Source: Rhizorhabdus phycosphaerae
GTDB lineage: Bacteria; Pseudomonadota; Alphaproteobacteria; Sphingomonadales; Sphingomonadaceae
Assembly (NCBI RefSeq): GCF_011044255.1
Contig: NZ_CP049107.1
Location: 4,151,001 to 4,215,000, forward strand
DNA: 64,000 nt
Direction of reading: 5' to 3'
Each line of letters opens with the position of its first letter. Position 1 is the first letter of the stretch. Both the position numbers and the translations under genes were made by a program. Below, piece by piece: positions 7,730 through 16,985 of this stretch. The notes under the pieces are model-generated. The model made no database searches. It worked only from the letters and a program-made list of their open reading frames with translations, and was not told the DNA's origin.

Positions 7730-9472
7730 ATGCAGACCTATATTCCGCCGATCGACGACTATAAGTTCCTGCTGACCGAGGTGCTCGGCTTCGACCGCGC
7801 CATGGGCGAGATGGGCAAGGAGGTCGACGCCGACCTGGCCGTCGCCGTGCTCGACGAGGCCGGCAAGATGTGCGCCGAACGGCTCCAGCCGCTCAACCGC
7901 GAGGGCGACGAGCAGGGCAGCCGCCTGATCGACGGCGTCGTCCACACCCCCGAGGGCTATGCCGAGGCTTATCGCGAGTTCGTCGCGGCCGGCTGGGCGT
8001 CGCTGTCGGGCGATCCGGCGCATGGCGGGCAGGGGCTGCCCTTCGTGCTGCAGCTGTGGCTCGACGAGATGATCTCGGCGACCAACCTGTCCTTCGGCCT
8101 GTTCCCCGGCCTGACGCGCGGCGCCTGCGAGGCGATCGCGGCCCATGCCAGCGAGGAGCTCAAGGCGCGCTATCTGGCGCCGCTCGTCACCGGCGAATGG
8201 ACCGGCGCGATGGCGCTGACCGAGAGTGGCGCCGGCACCGACCTGGCCCTGCTCAAGACGCGCGCCACGCCCAATGGCGACGACAGCTATGCGGTGCAGG
8301 GGACCAAGATCTTCATCTCCTCGGGCGACCATGATTTCGGCGGCAACATCGTCCACCTCGTCCTTGCGCGGCTGCCCGACGCCCCGGCGGGGGTGAAGGG
8401 GATCAGCCTGTTCCTCGTGCCCAAATTCCTGCCCGATGCCGACGGCAATTTCACCGTCCGCAACGCCATGTCGGTCGGCGCGCTCGAGAAGAAGATGGGC
8501 ATCCATGCCCAGCCGACCTGCGTGATGAACTATGACGGCGCGACCGGCTGGCTGGTCGGTGAGCCGCATCGTGGCCTCGCCGCCATGTTCACGATGATGA
8601 ACGCCGAGCGGCTGATGGTGGGCATCCAGGGCCTGGGCATTGCCGGCGGCGCCTATCAGCAGGCGGTGGCCTATGCGCGCGATCGTCTGCAGGGGCGCAG
8701 CGCCGATGGCGCCCGCAACCCGGTTTCGATCGTCGAACATGCCGACGTCCGACGCATGCTGCTCAACGTTCGCTCCTTCGTCGAGGCGGGCCGCGCGCTG
8801 GCGGGCTGGACCGCGCTCCAGCTCGACCGCGCGGCCTCGCATCCCGACAGCGGCGAGCGCGCCAAGGCCGATGCGCTGGTCGCGCTGCTGACCCCCGTCG
8901 TGAAGGCGGCCTTCACCGATATCGGCTTCGAGGCCGCGGTGCAGGCGCAGCAGGTGTTCGGCGGCCATGGCTATATCCGCGAATGGGGCATGGAGCAGTT
9001 CGTCCGCGACGCCCGCATCGCCCAGATCTACGAGGGCACCAACGGCGTGCAGGCGATGGACCTGATCGGCCGCAAGCTGACGCTGGCGGGCGGCGCGGTG
9101 GTCGACGGCTATTTCGACCTGATCGCGGCCGAACTGGCGGCGGTCGAGACGGCCGAGGCGCGCGCGATGGCGTCGCGGGTCGCCGATGCGCTGACCGAGT
9201 TGCGCGCGATCACGGCATCGGTGCGCGGCGCGTCGGTCGACGTCGCCGGGGCGGCTGCGGTCGATTATCTGCGCCTCTTCGCGCTCGTCTCGATGGGCTG
9301 GATGTGGGTCCGCATGGTCGATGCGGCGCGCAGCGACGAGCCGCTCCATGCCGCCAAGCGCGGCGTCGGCGCTTATTATGTGCGCCGCGTCCTGCCGCAG
9401 GCGCTGGGCCTTGCCGCCGCGATCCGCGAGGGCGCCGATCCGATCATGGATATTCCCGCCGAGATGCTCTGA
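7730..9472 (+). CDS. acyl-CoA dehydrogenase with C-terminal extension
   Basis: This FAD enzyme introduces an alpha,beta double bond into an acyl-CoA. At 580 residues it belongs to the long subgroup (about 590 residues, as in DmdC-like and FadE-like proteins), which carries an extra C-terminal helical domain. The FAD/substrate motif MALTESGAGTDL is at about residues 161-172, and YEGTNGVQAMDLIGRK near residue 434 is the usual C-terminal signature. The ATG at 7730 follows CAGAGGA, an acceptable ribosome site, and the TTGCGA/TATAAG promoter. With the neighbouring crotonase and thioesterase it forms part of a beta-oxidation-type module; the chain length of the substrate is not readable. Confidence 0.93.
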   Translation: MQTYIPPIDDYKFLLTEVLGFDRAMGEMGKEVDADLAVAVLDEAGKMCAERLQPLNREGDEQGSRLIDGVVHTPEGYAEAYREFVAAGWASLSGDPAHGGQGLPFVLQLWLDEMISATNLSFGLFPGLTRGACEAIAAHASEELKARYLAPLVTGEWTGAMALTESGAGTDLALLKTRATPNGDDSYAVQGTKIFISSGDHDFGGNIVHLVLARLPDAPAGVKGISLFLVPKFLPDADGNFTVRNAMSVGALEKKMGIHAQPTCVMNYDGATGWLVGEPHRGLAAMFTMMNAERLMVGIQGLGIAGGAYQQAVAYARDRLQGRSADGARNPVSIVEHADVRRMLLNVRSFVEAGRALAGWTALQLDRAASHPDSGERAKADALVALLTPVVKAAFTDIGFEAAVQAQQVFGGHGYIREWGMEQFVRDARIAQIYEGTNGVQAMDLIGRKLTLAGGAVVDGYFDLIAAELAAVETAEARAMASRVADALTELRAITASVRGASVDVAGAAAVDYLRLFALVSMGWMWVRMVDAARSDEPLHAAKRGVGAYYVRRVLPQALGLAAAIREGADPIMDIPAEML

Positions 9473-9478
9473 ACGGGT

Positions 9479-9503
9479 GGGCCGGCGCTGCGTGCGTCGG
9501 CCC
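9479..9503 (+). terminator. hairpin after the acyl-CoA dehydrogenase gene
   Basis: GGGCCG (9479-9484) pairs with CGGCCC (9498-9503) six bases past the stop, in the gap between convergent genes. There is no T-run, so it may only stabilise the RNA end or mark a factor-dependent stop. Confidence 0.35.
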
Positions 9504-9510
9504 CGCTCGC

Positions 9511-9948
9511 TCAGTCGAGCAGCAACTCCCCGAACGCCGCGCGCCAGTCTTCGGGCAGCGGCACCGGCCGCCGCGAGGCGCGGTCGACATAGACATGGGT
9601 GAAGCGGCCCTGCGCGGCCGCTTCGTCCTTTCCGGCGCCGAAGGCCCCGAGCCGATAGGTGACGCTCGACGTCCCGATCTTCTCCACCGCCAGCCCGATC
9701 TCGACCACCTCCGGATAAGCGAGCGACGCCGCATAGCGGCAGGCCGTCTCGACCACGAGGCCGATCGGATTGCCCTTCTCGATGTCGAGCAGGCCGCGCT
9801 CGATCAGCCAGGCGTTCACCGCCGTGTCGAACCAGCGATAATGGACCGCATTGTTGACATGACCATAGATGTCATTGTCCGCCCATAGCGTCTGGATGCG
9901 CGTCCAGTGGCGATAAGCGGGGCGGGGTGAAAGGGGCGTGCGGTCCAT
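9511..9948 (-). CDS. hotdog-fold acyl-CoA thioesterase
   Basis: A 145-residue protein of the 4-hydroxybenzoyl-CoA thioesterase/YbgC family, which hydrolyses acyl-CoA thioesters in the cytosol. The signature DNDIYGHVNNAVHYRWFD near residues 20-37 contains the catalytic aspartate region and the start of the long hotdog helix. The start codon abuts the stop of the upstream alcohol dehydrogenase gene (TGA then ATG with no gap), so the two are translationally coupled. It converges with the acyl-CoA dehydrogenase gene. Its natural substrate is unknown. Confidence 0.9.
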   Translation of the reverse strand: MDRTPLSPRPAYRHWTRIQTLWADNDIYGHVNNAVHYRWFDTAVNAWLIERGLLDIEKGNPIGLVVETACRYAASLAYPEVVEIGLAVEKIGTSSVTYRLGAFGAGKDEAAAQGRFTHVYVDRASRRPVPLPEDWRAAFGELLLD

Positions 9949-11082
9949 TCAGTCGTCCTCGGGGGATGCGCCGGGCAGGACGATCTGGCGGATCGCTTCG
10001 CCCGCCGCCAGCCGGTCCATCAGCAGGTTGATGTCGTCGAGCGGGCTGACCGATGTGAGCAGCCGCTCCACCGGCAGCCGCCCGGCGCGCCACAGCGCGA
10101 TGTAGCGGGGAATGTCGCGCGCCGGAATGGCGTCGCCCATATAGCTGCCGATCAGCGTCTTGCCCTCCGCGACCAGCGAGATCGCCGGGATCGACAGCAT
10201 CTCCTGAGGGTTGGGCAGGCCGACCGTCGCGATGCGCCCGCCCCGCGCGGCGCCGGCATAGGCCTGGGCCAGGACGGCCGCCTTGCCCACCGTCTCGATC
10301 ACCACCTGCGACCGTGGGAGTGCCTCGGCATCATCCGGCGCGAAGGCGCGCGCCGCGCCGAGTTCGAGCGCCAGCGCCCGCTTGTCGGGCGATGGATCGA
10401 CCACGCAGATATCGATCGCGCCACCCGCCACCGCGCCGAGCAGGGCGGCGAGGCCGACCCCGCCGAGCCCCCAGATGGTCACCGTTTCGCCGGGCGCGAG
10501 GCGCGCGCTGTTCCACACCGCGCCGACCCCGGTCAGCACCGCGCAGCCGAACAAAGCGGCGATCTCGGGCGGAATGTCGCGGTCGATCTTCACCGCCGAT
10601 CGGCGATCGACGACCGCATGGCTGGCGAAGGCGGACACGCCCAGATGATGGTGGACCGGCTCGCCGTCCCGCGACAGCCGGCATCCGCCCTGCAGCAACT
10701 CACCCTTGCCGTTGGCGGCCGCCCCACGCGGGCAGAGGTAGCCGCGTCCCGACGCGCATTCCTCGCACGACCCGCAGGCGGGCAGGAAGACGAGGACCAC
10801 CCGGTCGCCAATTGCGAAATCCATGTCCGCTGCGTCGCCCAAGCCCATGACCGTGGCGCAGGCTTCGTGGCCCAGCGCCATCGGCATCGGGCGCGGGCGA
10901 TCGCCGTTGATCACCGACAGGTCCGAATGGCAGAGCCCCGCCGCTTCGATCCGGACGAGCAACTCGCCTGGGCGCGGCGCTGCGAGATGAAGCGGTGCAA
11001 GCCGCAGGGGCTTCGACGTCTCGAACGGGGCTTCGCTGCAACCGCAGCGGTCGAGCGTTGCCGCTCTTATGGTCATGGTCAT
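9949..11082 (-). CDS. zinc-dependent alcohol dehydrogenase (MDR superfamily)
   Basis: An NAD(P)-dependent medium-chain dehydrogenase of 377 residues. Catalytic zinc ligands are seen in GLCHSDLSVINGDRP and GHEACATV, the structural-zinc loop in CGSCEECASGRGYLC, and the coenzyme fold in VTIWGLGGVGLAALLGA. The overall pattern is close to class III-type/mycothiol- or glutathione-related alcohol dehydrogenases. The ATG at 11082 has AGGAGG ten bases upstream. It is co-transcribed with the thioesterase downstream (adjacent stop and start). Alcohol oxidation feeding an acyl-CoA pathway fits the context; the substrate is not determined. Confidence 0.93.
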   Translation of the reverse strand: MTMTIRAATLDRCGCSEAPFETSKPLRLAPLHLAAPRPGELLVRIEAAGLCHSDLSVINGDRPRPMPMALGHEACATVMGLGDAADMDFAIGDRVVLVFLPACGSCEECASGRGYLCPRGAAANGKGELLQGGCRLSRDGEPVHHHLGVSAFASHAVVDRRSAVKIDRDIPPEIAALFGCAVLTGVGAVWNSARLAPGETVTIWGLGGVGLAALLGAVAGGAIDICVVDPSPDKRALALELGAARAFAPDDAEALPRSQVVIETVGKAAVLAQAYAGAARGGRIATVGLPNPQEMLSIPAISLVAEGKTLIGSYMGDAIPARDIPRYIALWRAGRLPVERLLTSVSPLDDINLLMDRLAAGEAIRQIVLPGASPEDD

Positions 11083-11261
11083 CGGGCGCGGGCCTCCTAG
11101 CTGCGATCCTTAGAAGCGATGCGTCGGCCTTCCTAGCCGCCTGAGCCTGCCGCAGCCGACTATCCCCGATGAGATGGTCAAGTAGTTCCCGCAGTCGTCA
11201 GCTTGCGGTCAGGGGGATCATCTAGCCGTCGGGGAGAGATGACCAACGTGGGGGCTTAGTT

Positions 11262-12343
11262 ATGAGCATGATCGATCGCGAAGCCGATGCGCAGGATGCG
11301 CTTTCCGCCATTGCCAAGGCGGCGCTGTTCAGCGGCGGCAGCGACGACAGCGGGAGCGGATCGGGCAACGACGATGACCCGCAGGACGACAGCGAAGACG
11401 GTCCTGACGACGATTCCCGCGACGATGACGACCGCGACGGCGACGGTTCCGATGACGATCTGGTCGACGGATCGGACGATTCCGACATCGAACATGGCGG
11501 CCTCGGCGACGACTCCATTCTCGGCGGCGGCGGCGACGACGATCTGGGCGGCGACGATGGCGACGACGACCTCGAAGGCGAGGATGGCGACGACAGCCTG
11601 TCGGGCGGCAGCGGCAGCGACCATCTCGGCGGTGGACGTGGACGCGACCATCTGCGCGGCGACGATGGCGACGACGACCTGAGCGGCGGTGACGACGATG
11701 ACGATCTGGAAGGCGGCGAGGGCGGCGATCGCCTCGATGGCGGCAACGGGCATGACGCCCTTTATGGCGGCAATGGTCGCGACACGCTGATCGGCGGCAG
11801 CGGCAACGACCATCTCTATGGCCGCAGCGCCAGCGGCGGGGCCGACGATGCCGACAGTCTGTCGGGCGGCGACGGCTCGGACTATCTACAAGGCAATGCC
11901 GGGGCGGATACGCTGGTCGGCGGTTCCGGTTCCGACCGGATCAATGGTGGCGCGGACAACGACTCCCTGTCGGGCGATGCCGGCAATGATCGCCTCAACG
12001 GCAATCTCGGCAAGCCGACGTCTTCAAATTTTCCTCCGACTCGGCACTGTATTCGGGTAGCGGCGTCGAGACCATCGGCGACTTCCAGCATGGCATCGAC
12101 GAAATCGACCTCGATTTCGATCCTGTCGCGCTGCTCAGCGCCACGGCGGCCGACCTGACGGCGGCCCAGACCGCCGCTCAGGCGGCGATCGACGGCCATG
12201 CCGGCAACAACGAAGTCGTTGCGGTCACCGTGGGGGTCGACACCTATCTGTTCTTCGCGGCGAGCGGGGGCAGTATGATCGACTCTGCCATCAAGCTCGC
12301 CGGCGTTACCCCCGGTCTGATCGACCTCGGCGACTTCGACTGA
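11262..12343 (+). pseudogene. RTX-type calcium-binding repeat protein, frameshifted
   Basis: The first 250 codons form an extremely aspartate-rich protein. An Asp/Ser-rich start is followed by many nine-residue RTX repeats such as GGNGRDTLIGGSGNDHLYG, which bind calcium after secretion. Around base 12012 the frame changes: reading on in the original frame gives unrelated residues and a stop at 12158. The -1 frame from 12014 continues as ADVFKFSSDSALYSGSG and ETIGDFQHGIDEIDLDF, the standard C-terminal module of RTX proteins, for 109 codons to TGA at 12341-12343. The gene is therefore either mutated, affected by a sequencing error, or shifted during translation; I see no classic slippery heptamer. 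There is no N-terminal signal peptide, as expected for type I secretion substrates. No type I secretion genes are adjacent. Confidence 0.7.
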
Positions 12344-12346
12344 TGT

Positions 12347-12375
12347 CGAGGGGGGCGGCATAGCCGCTCCCCTCG
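12347..12375 (+). terminator. hairpin terminator after the RTX gene
   Basis: CGAGGGGGGCGGC (12347-12359) pairs with GCCGCTCCCCTCG (12363-12375) around an ATA loop, with one G-T pair, directly after the restored RTX stop at 12343. Its position supports 12343, not 12158, as the original gene end. The following T-run is weak (GTTCAC). Confidence 0.6.
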
Positions 12376-12572
12376 TTCACGGCTGAGTTTGCAAGCGAAG
12401 CCACTGATCTCGCTCTCGGAAATCATGTGAGCGCTCCTGACCGAGGGTGCGCCGGACGCTGCTGCGCCACGGCGTGAAAGCGCTTGAGTACCAAGTGAAA
12501 GGAATATATACCCGTCAGTATGAATCAGCGCTGAAGAGTAAGGCAGCGGTTCATCCGATTAGGGGAGGCCAG

Positions 12573-14843
12573 ATGAAAATCCATCTTCGTTCCGTTCGCA
12601 ATGCGTCGCTGGCCATGCTGGTCATGTGGCCTGCGATCGTCAGCGCGCAGTCGGCGGCCAAGGCGCCGGCCGAGGACGCCGTGGCGGACACCGCCGAGAT
12701 CATCGTCACCGCGACGCGCCAGAACACCGCGCTCAGCCGCGTGGCGGCCGCCGTCAGTGCGGTTCGCGCCGCCGACATCGCGCCGGGCGGCGTGCAGAAT
12801 ATCGGCGATCTTCAGGTCGTCGTTCCCAACGTCTCGATCGGCGACCAGTTCGGTGTGAACCGGACCTTCATTCGCGGCGTCGGCCTCAACAATTTCGACG
12901 TCGGCGGCGAGGGTGCCGTGGCCTTCCTCCAGAATGGCGCGATCCTCCCCCGTCCGGCGCAGCAGCTCAGCGGCTTCTTCGATCTCGAGCAGATCGAGGT
13001 CCTGCGCGGCCCGCAGTCGATCCTCTATGGTCGCGGCGCCACCGCCGGTGCGATCAACATGGTGACTGCGCGTCCGAAGGAAGAGCTCGAAGGCTATGTT
13101 CGGGCGACCTACGGCAATTATGACTCGAAGATCCTCGAGGCGGCGGTCGGCGGCGGTCTTTCGGGCGACAAGCTGCTCGTCCGCGTCGCCGGCAAATATG
13201 AGAAGCGCGACGGTTACGGCAAGAACGTCTTCACCGGCGCCGACGTCGACGATCGCGACGCCTATTCGCTGCGCGGCACCGTGGTCGCGAAATTCTCCGA
13301 AACGCTGACCGGCACGGTCATCGTCGACCATTTCAAGGAAGACGACAACAACTACGCCTTCCACTATTTCGGCCCTTCGGTCGTTCCGGAAGCCGGCCTG
13401 CCGCACAAGCTGATCGGCGGTCAGACGATCATCGAATATTACAAGGCGCGCGGCGAGAAGGTGAACCTGCGCAACATCTATTCCGACCAGGAAGCGATCA
13501 ACAAGCGCGACGGTTACGGCTTCACCGGCCTGCTCGACTGGGATCTGGGCGCTGCCACGATCAAGTCGACCACCGCCTATCGCAGCTTCAACCGCTTCCA
13601 GCGCGACGATCTCGACAGCTCGCAGGTCAACCTTGCCGGCCGCAACGACTATGTCGAAAAGAGCCGTGCGGTCAGCCAGGAGTTCACCGTCAACTATCAG
13701 GGCGATGGCTTCACCCTGCTCGGCGGCGCCATGTACCTGCACGAGAAGCTGACCGGCTCGGTGCTCGTCCCCACCACCAACCTCGGCGTGCTGTTCGGCC
13801 TGCCGGCGAACACCTTCGACAATGGCGCCTATGAACAGAATGGCGTCGTCAAGATCGATGCCGTCGGCGTCTATCTGCAGGGTGCGGTCGACCTAAGCCC
13901 CACCCTCAAGCTGACCGCTGGTGCGCGCTACAATTATGAGCGGCGCAAGGGCGACGGCTATTTCCGCTTCGACGCGATCGGCATCAACATCCCGACCGAC
14001 GAGACCAAGGGCTGGTCGGCGCTCACGCCGAAGCTGCTTCTGGAATATCGCCCGACCGACACCACGATGCTCTATGCGAGCGTCACCAAGGGCTTCAAGT
14101 CTGGCGTGATCAACGTCGGCAGCGCCGATCCGGCGATCAACCCGGAGACGGTGTGGAGCTATGAGGGCGGCTTCAAGCAGCGCTTCGCGGGCAACCGCGT
14201 GATGCTGAGCGGCGCGATCTTCTACTATGACTACAGCAACTTGCAGGTCAGCTTCGTCAACGCGAACAGCATCGTCCAGACGATCAACGCCGCGACCGCA
14301 CGCAACTATGGCGGCGAGCTCGAGCTGGAGGCGAAGGTCACTCCGCAATTCTCGATCAACGCCAACGCGTCCTACCTCAACGCCAAGTTCACGAAGTTCT
14401 GCAATGCCTATTATGGCGCAGCCTTCCCCGCGCGGGCCGGCATCTCCTATGCGCCGTGCCCGGGTCAGGCCGGTCTGGTCGACCTCAGCGGAAACCGCTT
14501 GCCCAACGCGCCGCGCTATTCGTTCGGCGGTGGGTTCAACTGGGACATTCCGCTGGGCGAGAGCAAGGTCACCCTCGGCGGCGACCTGAAATATCAGTCG
14601 AAGGTCTTCTTCAGCGAGTTCAACAACCGCGATGCCGTGCAGGGCTCCTATGTCCTGCTCAACGCCAGCGCGGCCTATCATGCGCCGAACGACCAGTGGA
14701 CGCTGACGGGCTGGGTCAAGAACCTGACCAACAAGTTCATCATCGCCAACAACATCATCGCGGCGGCGACCTACGCCTATCCGCGAGTGGGTTCGCTGAT
14801 GCCGCCGCGCACCTATGGTGCGACGCTCGGCTTCAACTTCTGA
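12573..14843 (+). CDS. TonB-dependent outer-membrane receptor
   Basis: A 756-residue outer-membrane beta-barrel receptor for energy-driven uptake of a ligand. The start at 12573 is set by GGGGAGG (12562-12568) and by the signal peptide MKIHLRSVRNASLAMLVMWP ending near IVSAQS; the frame is open earlier but would bury the signal. The plug domain begins with EIIVTATRQ and contains VEVLRGPQS-like IEVLRGPQSILYGRGATAG. The barrel ends with the typical aromatic C-terminus (ATLGFNF). The family includes many sphingomonad receptors for plant- or pollutant-derived compounds. It opens the catabolic region and is followed by a strong terminator, so it is transcribed alone. The ligand is unknown. Confidence 0.95.
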   Translation: MKIHLRSVRNASLAMLVMWPAIVSAQSAAKAPAEDAVADTAEIIVTATRQNTALSRVAAAVSAVRAADIAPGGVQNIGDLQVVVPNVSIGDQFGVNRTFIRGVGLNNFDVGGEGAVAFLQNGAILPRPAQQLSGFFDLEQIEVLRGPQSILYGRGATAGAINMVTARPKEELEGYVRATYGNYDSKILEAAVGGGLSGDKLLVRVAGKYEKRDGYGKNVFTGADVDDRDAYSLRGTVVAKFSETLTGTVIVDHFKEDDNNYAFHYFGPSVVPEAGLPHKLIGGQTIIEYYKARGEKVNLRNIYSDQEAINKRDGYGFTGLLDWDLGAATIKSTTAYRSFNRFQRDDLDSSQVNLAGRNDYVEKSRAVSQEFTVNYQGDGFTLLGGAMYLHEKLTGSVLVPTTNLGVLFGLPANTFDNGAYEQNGVVKIDAVGVYLQGAVDLSPTLKLTAGARYNYERRKGDGYFRFDAIGINIPTDETKGWSALTPKLLLEYRPTDTTMLYASVTKGFKSGVINVGSADPAINPETVWSYEGGFKQRFAGNRVMLSGAIFYYDYSNLQVSFVNANSIVQTINAATARNYGGELELEAKVTPQFSINANASYLNAKFTKFCNAYYGAAFPARAGISYAPCPGQAGLVDLSGNRLPNAPRYSFGGGFNWDIPLGESKVTLGGDLKYQSKVFFSEFNNRDAVQGSYVLLNASAAYHAPNDQWTLTGWVKNLTNKFIIANNIIAAATYAYPRVGSLMPPRTYGATLGFNF

Positions 14844-14846
14844 ACC

Positions 14847-14885
14847 AAAGGGGCGGATCGAAAGGTCCGCCCCTTTCTCTTTCTT
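14847..14885 (+). terminator. rho-independent terminator after the TonB-dependent receptor
   Basis: AAAGGGGCGGA (14847-14857) pairs perfectly with TCCGCCCCTTT (14866-14876) around an 8-base loop, followed by CTCTTTCTT. It lies 3 bases after the receptor stop and upstream of the next gene. Confidence 0.85.
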
Positions 14886-14916
14886 CGATCCGCACAAATC
14901 TTCGGGGCAGGGCGGG

Positions 14917-15816
14917 ATGGACAGCTTCGCGATCGGCAATATCCGGGTGCACCGCATCGAGGAGTGGGCCGGCACCTTCGCCCCACCCTCGGAGCTCTTT
15001 TCGGGCTTCGTGGCAGAGGGGTGGGACCCCCATCGAGACGAGTTTACCCCCGACTATTTCGATCCCGACAGCGGCAAGGTCTTCGCCTGCCTGCAAAGCT
15101 GGGTCATCGACACCGGCACCGTCCGCATCCTGTTCGATACCGGTGCCGGCAACGACAAGGACCGGCCCAATCTCCCGGTCTTCGGCAATCTCCAGACCGA
15201 CTTTCTCGGCCGCCTCGCGCGGGCCGGCTACCAGCCCGAGGATATCGATATCGTCGTCTGCTCGCATATCCATGTCGACCATGTCGGGTGGAATACGCGG
15301 CTGGTCGACGGGCGGTGGGAGCCGACCTTTCGCAACGCGCGCTACGTCTTTCCTCTGCGGGACCGTGACTATTGGGATCCGCTGATCGCTGGCACCGGTC
15401 CGCAGGGTATCGGCGCGCTCGTGAACGCCAATATGTTCGAGGACAGCGTCAGGCCCATTCTCGATGCGGGCCGGGCCGAGTGGGTCGACGAAGGCCATGA
15501 GGTCGTGCCCGGTATGATCCTGCGCTGCCGACCCGGCCACACCCCAGGCAGCATGTCGCTGCACCTGGCCTCCGAAGGCAAGAAAGCGATGTTCGTGGGG
15601 GACATCGTCCACCATCCGGCACAGATCTATCGACCCGACTGGAACAGCATCTTCTGCGAGGATCAGGATCAGGCACGCGAGACGCGTCGAGCCTTGCTCG
15701 AGGAAGCGGCACGGGACGAAGCGCTGCTGGTCCCGGCGCATTTCGGTGGCGCCCATGCGGCGCGTGTCCTGCGCGAGGGGAGCGGCTTCCGGCCGATACT
15801 CACCGGCCTCCGCTGA
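14917..15816 (+). CDS. MBL-fold metallo-hydrolase
   Basis: A 299-residue metallo-beta-lactamase-fold hydrolase. The zinc motif HxHxDH is present in CSHIHVDHVGW, with further ligands in RPGHTPGS and in the FVGDIVHH segment. The arrangement resembles the subfamily that holds AHL lactonases and related esterases or lactonases, so ring-opening of a lactone is possible. This would fit a region that also encodes a Baeyer-Villiger monooxygenase, whose products are lactones or esters; that link is inferred. The ATG at 14917 follows GGCGGG. The frame is open further upstream, overlapping the terminator and the receptor gene, and that part is rejected. Confidence 0.9.
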   Translation: MDSFAIGNIRVHRIEEWAGTFAPPSELFSGFVAEGWDPHRDEFTPDYFDPDSGKVFACLQSWVIDTGTVRILFDTGAGNDKDRPNLPVFGNLQTDFLGRLARAGYQPEDIDIVVCSHIHVDHVGWNTRLVDGRWEPTFRNARYVFPLRDRDYWDPLIAGTGPQGIGALVNANMFEDSVRPILDAGRAEWVDEGHEVVPGMILRCRPGHTPGSMSLHLASEGKKAMFVGDIVHHPAQIYRPDWNSIFCEDQDQARETRRALLEEAARDEALLVPAHFGGAHAARVLREGSGFRPILTGLR

Positions 15817-15851
15817 CCGGACAGGCCTTCCGATCTACCGCGATCATCCTG

Positions 15852-16985
15852 TCAGGACGCCTTGGCTATCCCGTTCATATGGTTGCGCCCGATGCCCCAT
15901 GCCTCCAGCCGGGCCTGGCCCCCTTCGCCGGGAAGGCAAGGCGGCGCGGATATGGCGGCGGGCGTGCGGCTCAGGCGTGGGGCCGGGGCGGGCTGCAGGG
16001 CGCCATCGACCGCGACATGGACCTGGCGCTCGATATTGGCGGGATGCTCCAGCGCCTCGTCCGGGCTGAGGACGGGGGTCACGCAGGCGTCGCGTCCCTT
16101 GAAATGGGCGACCCACTCGTCGCGCGTCCGGCTGCGGATGACGGGTTCGATGCGTGCCGCGCGTTCGGCCCAGAGCGTGGGGTCCAGATGGTCGCCGAAC
16201 TCTGCGATGTCGAAGCCGAGCCCGCCTATGAAGGCTGCATGGAACTGTGGTTCCAGCGCGCCGGCGGCGATATATTGGCCGTCAGACGTCTCGTAGCAGC
16301 GATAGAAATAGGCGCTGCCGTCCAGGACATTGCCGCCACGGCCCGCATGCCAGCGGCCCATCCGGGACCAGGCGAAGATCTGCGTCATCAACAGCGAGGC
16401 GCCGTCGAGCATCGCCGCGTCGACCACCTGTCCGCGGTCACTCGTCGAGCGCTCGACCAGCGCGGCGAGAATCCCGGACAGCATCATCATCCCGCCGCCG
16501 CCGAAATTGGCGGCCAGGTTGATCGGCGGAACGGGCGGCCCGTCATGCGGTCCCATCAGATAGAGCGCGCCGGTCAGCGAGAGATAGTTGATGTCGTGGC
16601 CCGCTTCGTGCGCCATCGGCCCGGTCTGTCCCCAGCCGGTCATGCGCGCATAGATCAGGCGGTCGTTGAGCTTCGTCAGCCGATCGGGGCCGAGGTCGAG
16701 CCGCTCCATGGCGCCGGGCCGGAAGCCTTCGACCAGGACATCCGCCTTCGCGGCCAGTCCCAGGGCGAGATCGAGATCCTCGGGTGATTTGAGGTCGAGC
16801 TCGATCGAGGGACGGCTGCGGTTGAGATAGTTGAACCGCTCGTCGCCACCACCGAAGGCCTGGGCGCCACGCCGGTCGATGCGCAGCACTTCGGCGCCCA
16901 TGTCCGCCAGCATCATGCAGACAAAGGGGGTGGGGCCGAGCCCGGCAAACTCGACGACGCGGATGCCCGCCAGCGGTCCGGTCAT
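15852..16985 (-). CDS. class III CoA-transferase/alpha-methylacyl-CoA racemase homologue with Asp-to-Asn change
   Basis: A 377-residue family III protein. Its closest pattern is alpha-methylacyl-CoA racemase: FAGLGPTPFVCMMLADMGAE at the N-terminus, EAGHDINYLSLTGAL with His130, and GALEPQF with Glu245. In the well-studied mycobacterial racemase the catalytic pair is His126/Asp156; here the spacing of 30 is kept but the second residue is Asn160 (INLAANFGGGG, codon AAT). The same Asp is the covalent nucleophile in formyl-CoA-type transferases. The protein may therefore be inactive, altered, or a binder of acyl-CoA. The start at 16985 overlaps the upstream ligase stop by ATGA, so the two are coupled. 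Confidence 0.9.
   Translation of the reverse strand: MTGPLAGIRVVEFAGLGPTPFVCMMLADMGAEVLRIDRRGAQAFGGGDERFNYLNRSRPSIELDLKSPEDLDLALGLAAKADVLVEGFRPGAMERLDLGPDRLTKLNDRLIYARMTGWGQTGPMAHEAGHDINYLSLTGALYLMGPHDGPPVPPINLAANFGGGGMMMLSGILAALVERSTSDRGQVVDAAMLDGASLLMTQIFAWSRMGRWHAGRGGNVLDGSAYFYRCYETSDGQYIAAGALEPQFHAAFIGGLGFDIAEFGDHLDPTLWAERAARIEPVIRSRTRDEWVAHFKGRDACVTPVLSPDEALEHPANIERQVHVAVDGALQPAPAPRLSRTPAAISAPPCLPGEGGQARLEAWGIGRNHMNGIAKAS

Noticed and set aside
7517-9349. Long minus-strand frame opposite the acyl-CoA dehydrogenase
   Set aside because: Same reason: antisense shadow with no domain.
12447-12572. Longer N-terminus for the first TonB receptor
   Set aside because: It would place residues before the signal peptide; the GGGGAGG site and signal start are at 12573.
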